NCBI GenBank assembly: GCA_959020865.1
Contig: CAUEUD010000183.1
Location: 1-7,464, forward strand
Direction of reading: 5' to 3'
From: Eubacterium limosum
Lineage (GTDB): Bacteria > Bacillota > Clostridia > Eubacteriales > Eubacteriaceae
Length of the DNA stretch: 7,464 bases
In this document: positions 6,912 through 7,464 of the stretch, piece by piece
Layout: each line of letters opens with the position of its first letter
Numbering within the stretch: the stretch's first letter is position 1
Made by a program: the position numbers and the translations under genes
The notes under the pieces: generated by a model
What the model saw: only the letters and a program-made list of their open reading frames with translations
Database searches by the model: none
What the model was told of the DNA's origin: nothing

Positions 6912-7107
6912 CATATTTTGGAGTATTTTTTTGATGAATCGGGCAGACTTGTCCCCAAAAGAGGGCTAAATTTTACTCTATTGAATAAAACAGAATGGAA
7001 ACACATAAGCGCTTTGGGATTTTCAATAAAAACAGCACTGATTTTGATCCCTTTTATCGGAAAAGATGTCGGCTTTTTTGGTCAATTTCCAAAATCTGGT
7101 AAGCAGT

Positions 7108-7121
7108 GCAAAAAAATATGC
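7108..7121. promoter_or_regulatory. GCA..TGC dyad, distal candidate activator site
   Basis: GCAAAAAAATATGC is preceded by GT, as is the copy at 2967-2981, giving a shared 16-base string apart from one inserted T. It overlaps the TGCATATGCA palindrome that follows. It lies about 220 bp upstream of the second sigma-54 promoter. Confidence 0.5.
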
Positions 7122-7216
7122 ATATGCAAAAATCGATTACACGTTTTTGAAAAGGGCTTAAAATCGCCATAAAATAACGGTTTTTTTAGAAAATGAACCG
7201 GATTCCCTTAAAAAGA

Positions 7217-7230
7217 GCAAAAAAATTTGC
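7217..7230. promoter_or_regulatory. GCA..TGC dyad, proximal candidate activator site
   Basis: GCAAAAAAATTTGC differs from the 7108-7121 copy at a single position. It lies 109 bp downstream of that copy and about 109 bp before the -24 element at 7339, the normal range for an enhancer of a sigma-54 promoter. Confidence 0.55.
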
Positions 7231-7338
7231 GGTCTAAATTTTTGGTAAAAATCCCTCTGGATGATGAGGAACTCCAGAAAATGGCTTAAACAGGGTTTTT
7301 ACAAAAAAAGTCATCATCTTTTCAGGTGGTTTTAAATT

Positions 7339-7354
7339 TGGCACGTATATTGCG
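7339..7354 (+). promoter_or_regulatory. Sigma-54 (-24/-12) promoter of the gene at the right edge
   Basis: TGGCAC-GTATA-TTGCG has a perfect -24 hexamer and the exact 10-bp spacing between GG (7340-7341) and GC (7352-7353). Transcription should begin near 7365, about 63 nt before the start codon. The flank TTATATAA after the -12 element is shared with the promoter at 3033. Confidence 0.9.
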
Positions 7355-7427
7355 TTATATAATGGCATCACACAAATTAAAAAAGTAAAAGAAAATCCAA
7401 AGGAACAAAAAAAGGAGAATGAAAACA

Positions 7428-7464
7428 ATGGCAGATATGAGTTATTTAAAAGACAAACCAATCG
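7428..7464 (+). CDS. Start of an unidentified gene, truncated by window edge
   Basis: Only 12 codons are present (MADMSYLKDKPI). AAAGGAGA (7411-7418) lies 9 nt before the ATG and a strong sigma-54 promoter lies further upstream, so the start is well supported. The fragment is too short to assign. Sharing promoter class and candidate enhancer motif with the 3144-6219 operon suggests a role in the same methylamine pathway, such as another methyltransferase, a corrinoid protein or a transporter. That is inference from control signals only. Confidence 0.75.
   Translation, partial: MADMSYLKDKPI

Larger units (their letters stand above)
6912..7427. other. Long AT-rich intergenic region with regulatory sites
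   Basis: No convincing gene lies here: the longest plus-strand frame (6819-7172) has no good ribosome binding site, overlaps the ferredoxin promoter and resembles no protein I recognise. The region is rich in A and T tracts. It contains two GCA..TGC dyads (7108-7121 and 7217-7230), a perfect TGCATATGCA palindrome (7119-7128), a small inverted repeat (TCTGGA/TCCAGA, 7256-7278) and a sigma-54 promoter (7339-7354). It is best read as a long upstream control region for the gene at 7428. I see nothing definite in 6913-7105. Confidence 0.6.

Noticed and set aside
6819..7172. 117-codon plus-strand open frame in the intergenic region
   Set aside because: It has no good ribosome binding site, overlaps the ferredoxin promoter and leader, and has a low-complexity composition without recognisable motifs.
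7256..7278. TCTGGA/TCCAGA hairpin as a terminator or riboswitch
   Set aside because: A 6-bp stem with an 11-nt loop and no T-run, located upstream of the predicted transcription start; it may be chance.
7260..7318. GATGATGA and TCATCATC inverted repeat
   Set aside because: The arms are simple trinucleotide repeats 43 bp apart and do not resemble the five shared dyads.
7234..7461. 75-codon minus-strand frame at the right edge
   Set aside because: It lies antisense to the sigma-54 promoter and to the start of the gene at 7428; its residues reflect A/T tracts.

Overview
The window looks like chromosome of an anaerobic, probably acetogenic member of the Firmicutes, most likely Eubacteriaceae (Eubacterium limosum group or Acetobacterium). 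This is inferred from gene content: BCCT-type transporters for quaternary amines, a pyrrolysine-free MttB-family methyltransferase, a sigma-54 activator and a four-cluster ferredoxin. Strong purine-rich ribosome binding sites fit too. The species cannot be fixed from the sequence alone.

Layout, left to right. Bases 2-1264 hold the 3' part of a BCCT transporter gene (+) with an unusual substrate-site signature. A perfect 14-bp stem with a GAAA loop (1330-1361) separates it from a convergent sigma-54 enhancer-binding activator gene (1372-2817, -) with PAS, AAA+ and Fis-type HTH domains. The divergent control region (2818-3143) holds a textbook -24/-12 sigma-54 promoter (3033-3048), three copies of a GCA..TGC dyad and a 42-bp near-palindrome. 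It drives a two-gene operon: a complete BCCT transporter (3144-4790) and an MttB-superfamily corrinoid methyltransferase (4816-6219), ended by a terminator at 6276-6308. A convergent ferredoxin gene (6396-6791, -) has its own sigma-A promoter overlapped by a Fur-like box. About 530 bp without a convincing gene follow, holding two more copies of the dyad and a second, near-consensus sigma-54 promoter (7339-7354). That promoter precedes a gene whose first 12 codons (7428 onward) run off the window.

How it fits together: the BCCT protein probably imports a methylated quaternary amine of the betaine or carnitine type. The MttB homologue probably moves one methyl group from it to a corrinoid protein, feeding the methyl branch of the Wood-Ljungdahl pathway. 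The activator probably senses the substrate or a related signal and turns on sigma-54 RNA polymerase at both -24/-12 promoters through the shared dyads. No corrinoid protein, methylcobamide:tetrahydrofolate methyltransferase or corrinoid-activating protein is visible, so they must lie elsewhere. The most interesting content is this candidate sigma-54 regulon with a definable enhancer motif. The substrate of the methyltransferase, the role of the atypical first BCCT protein and the identity of the gene at the right edge remain open.
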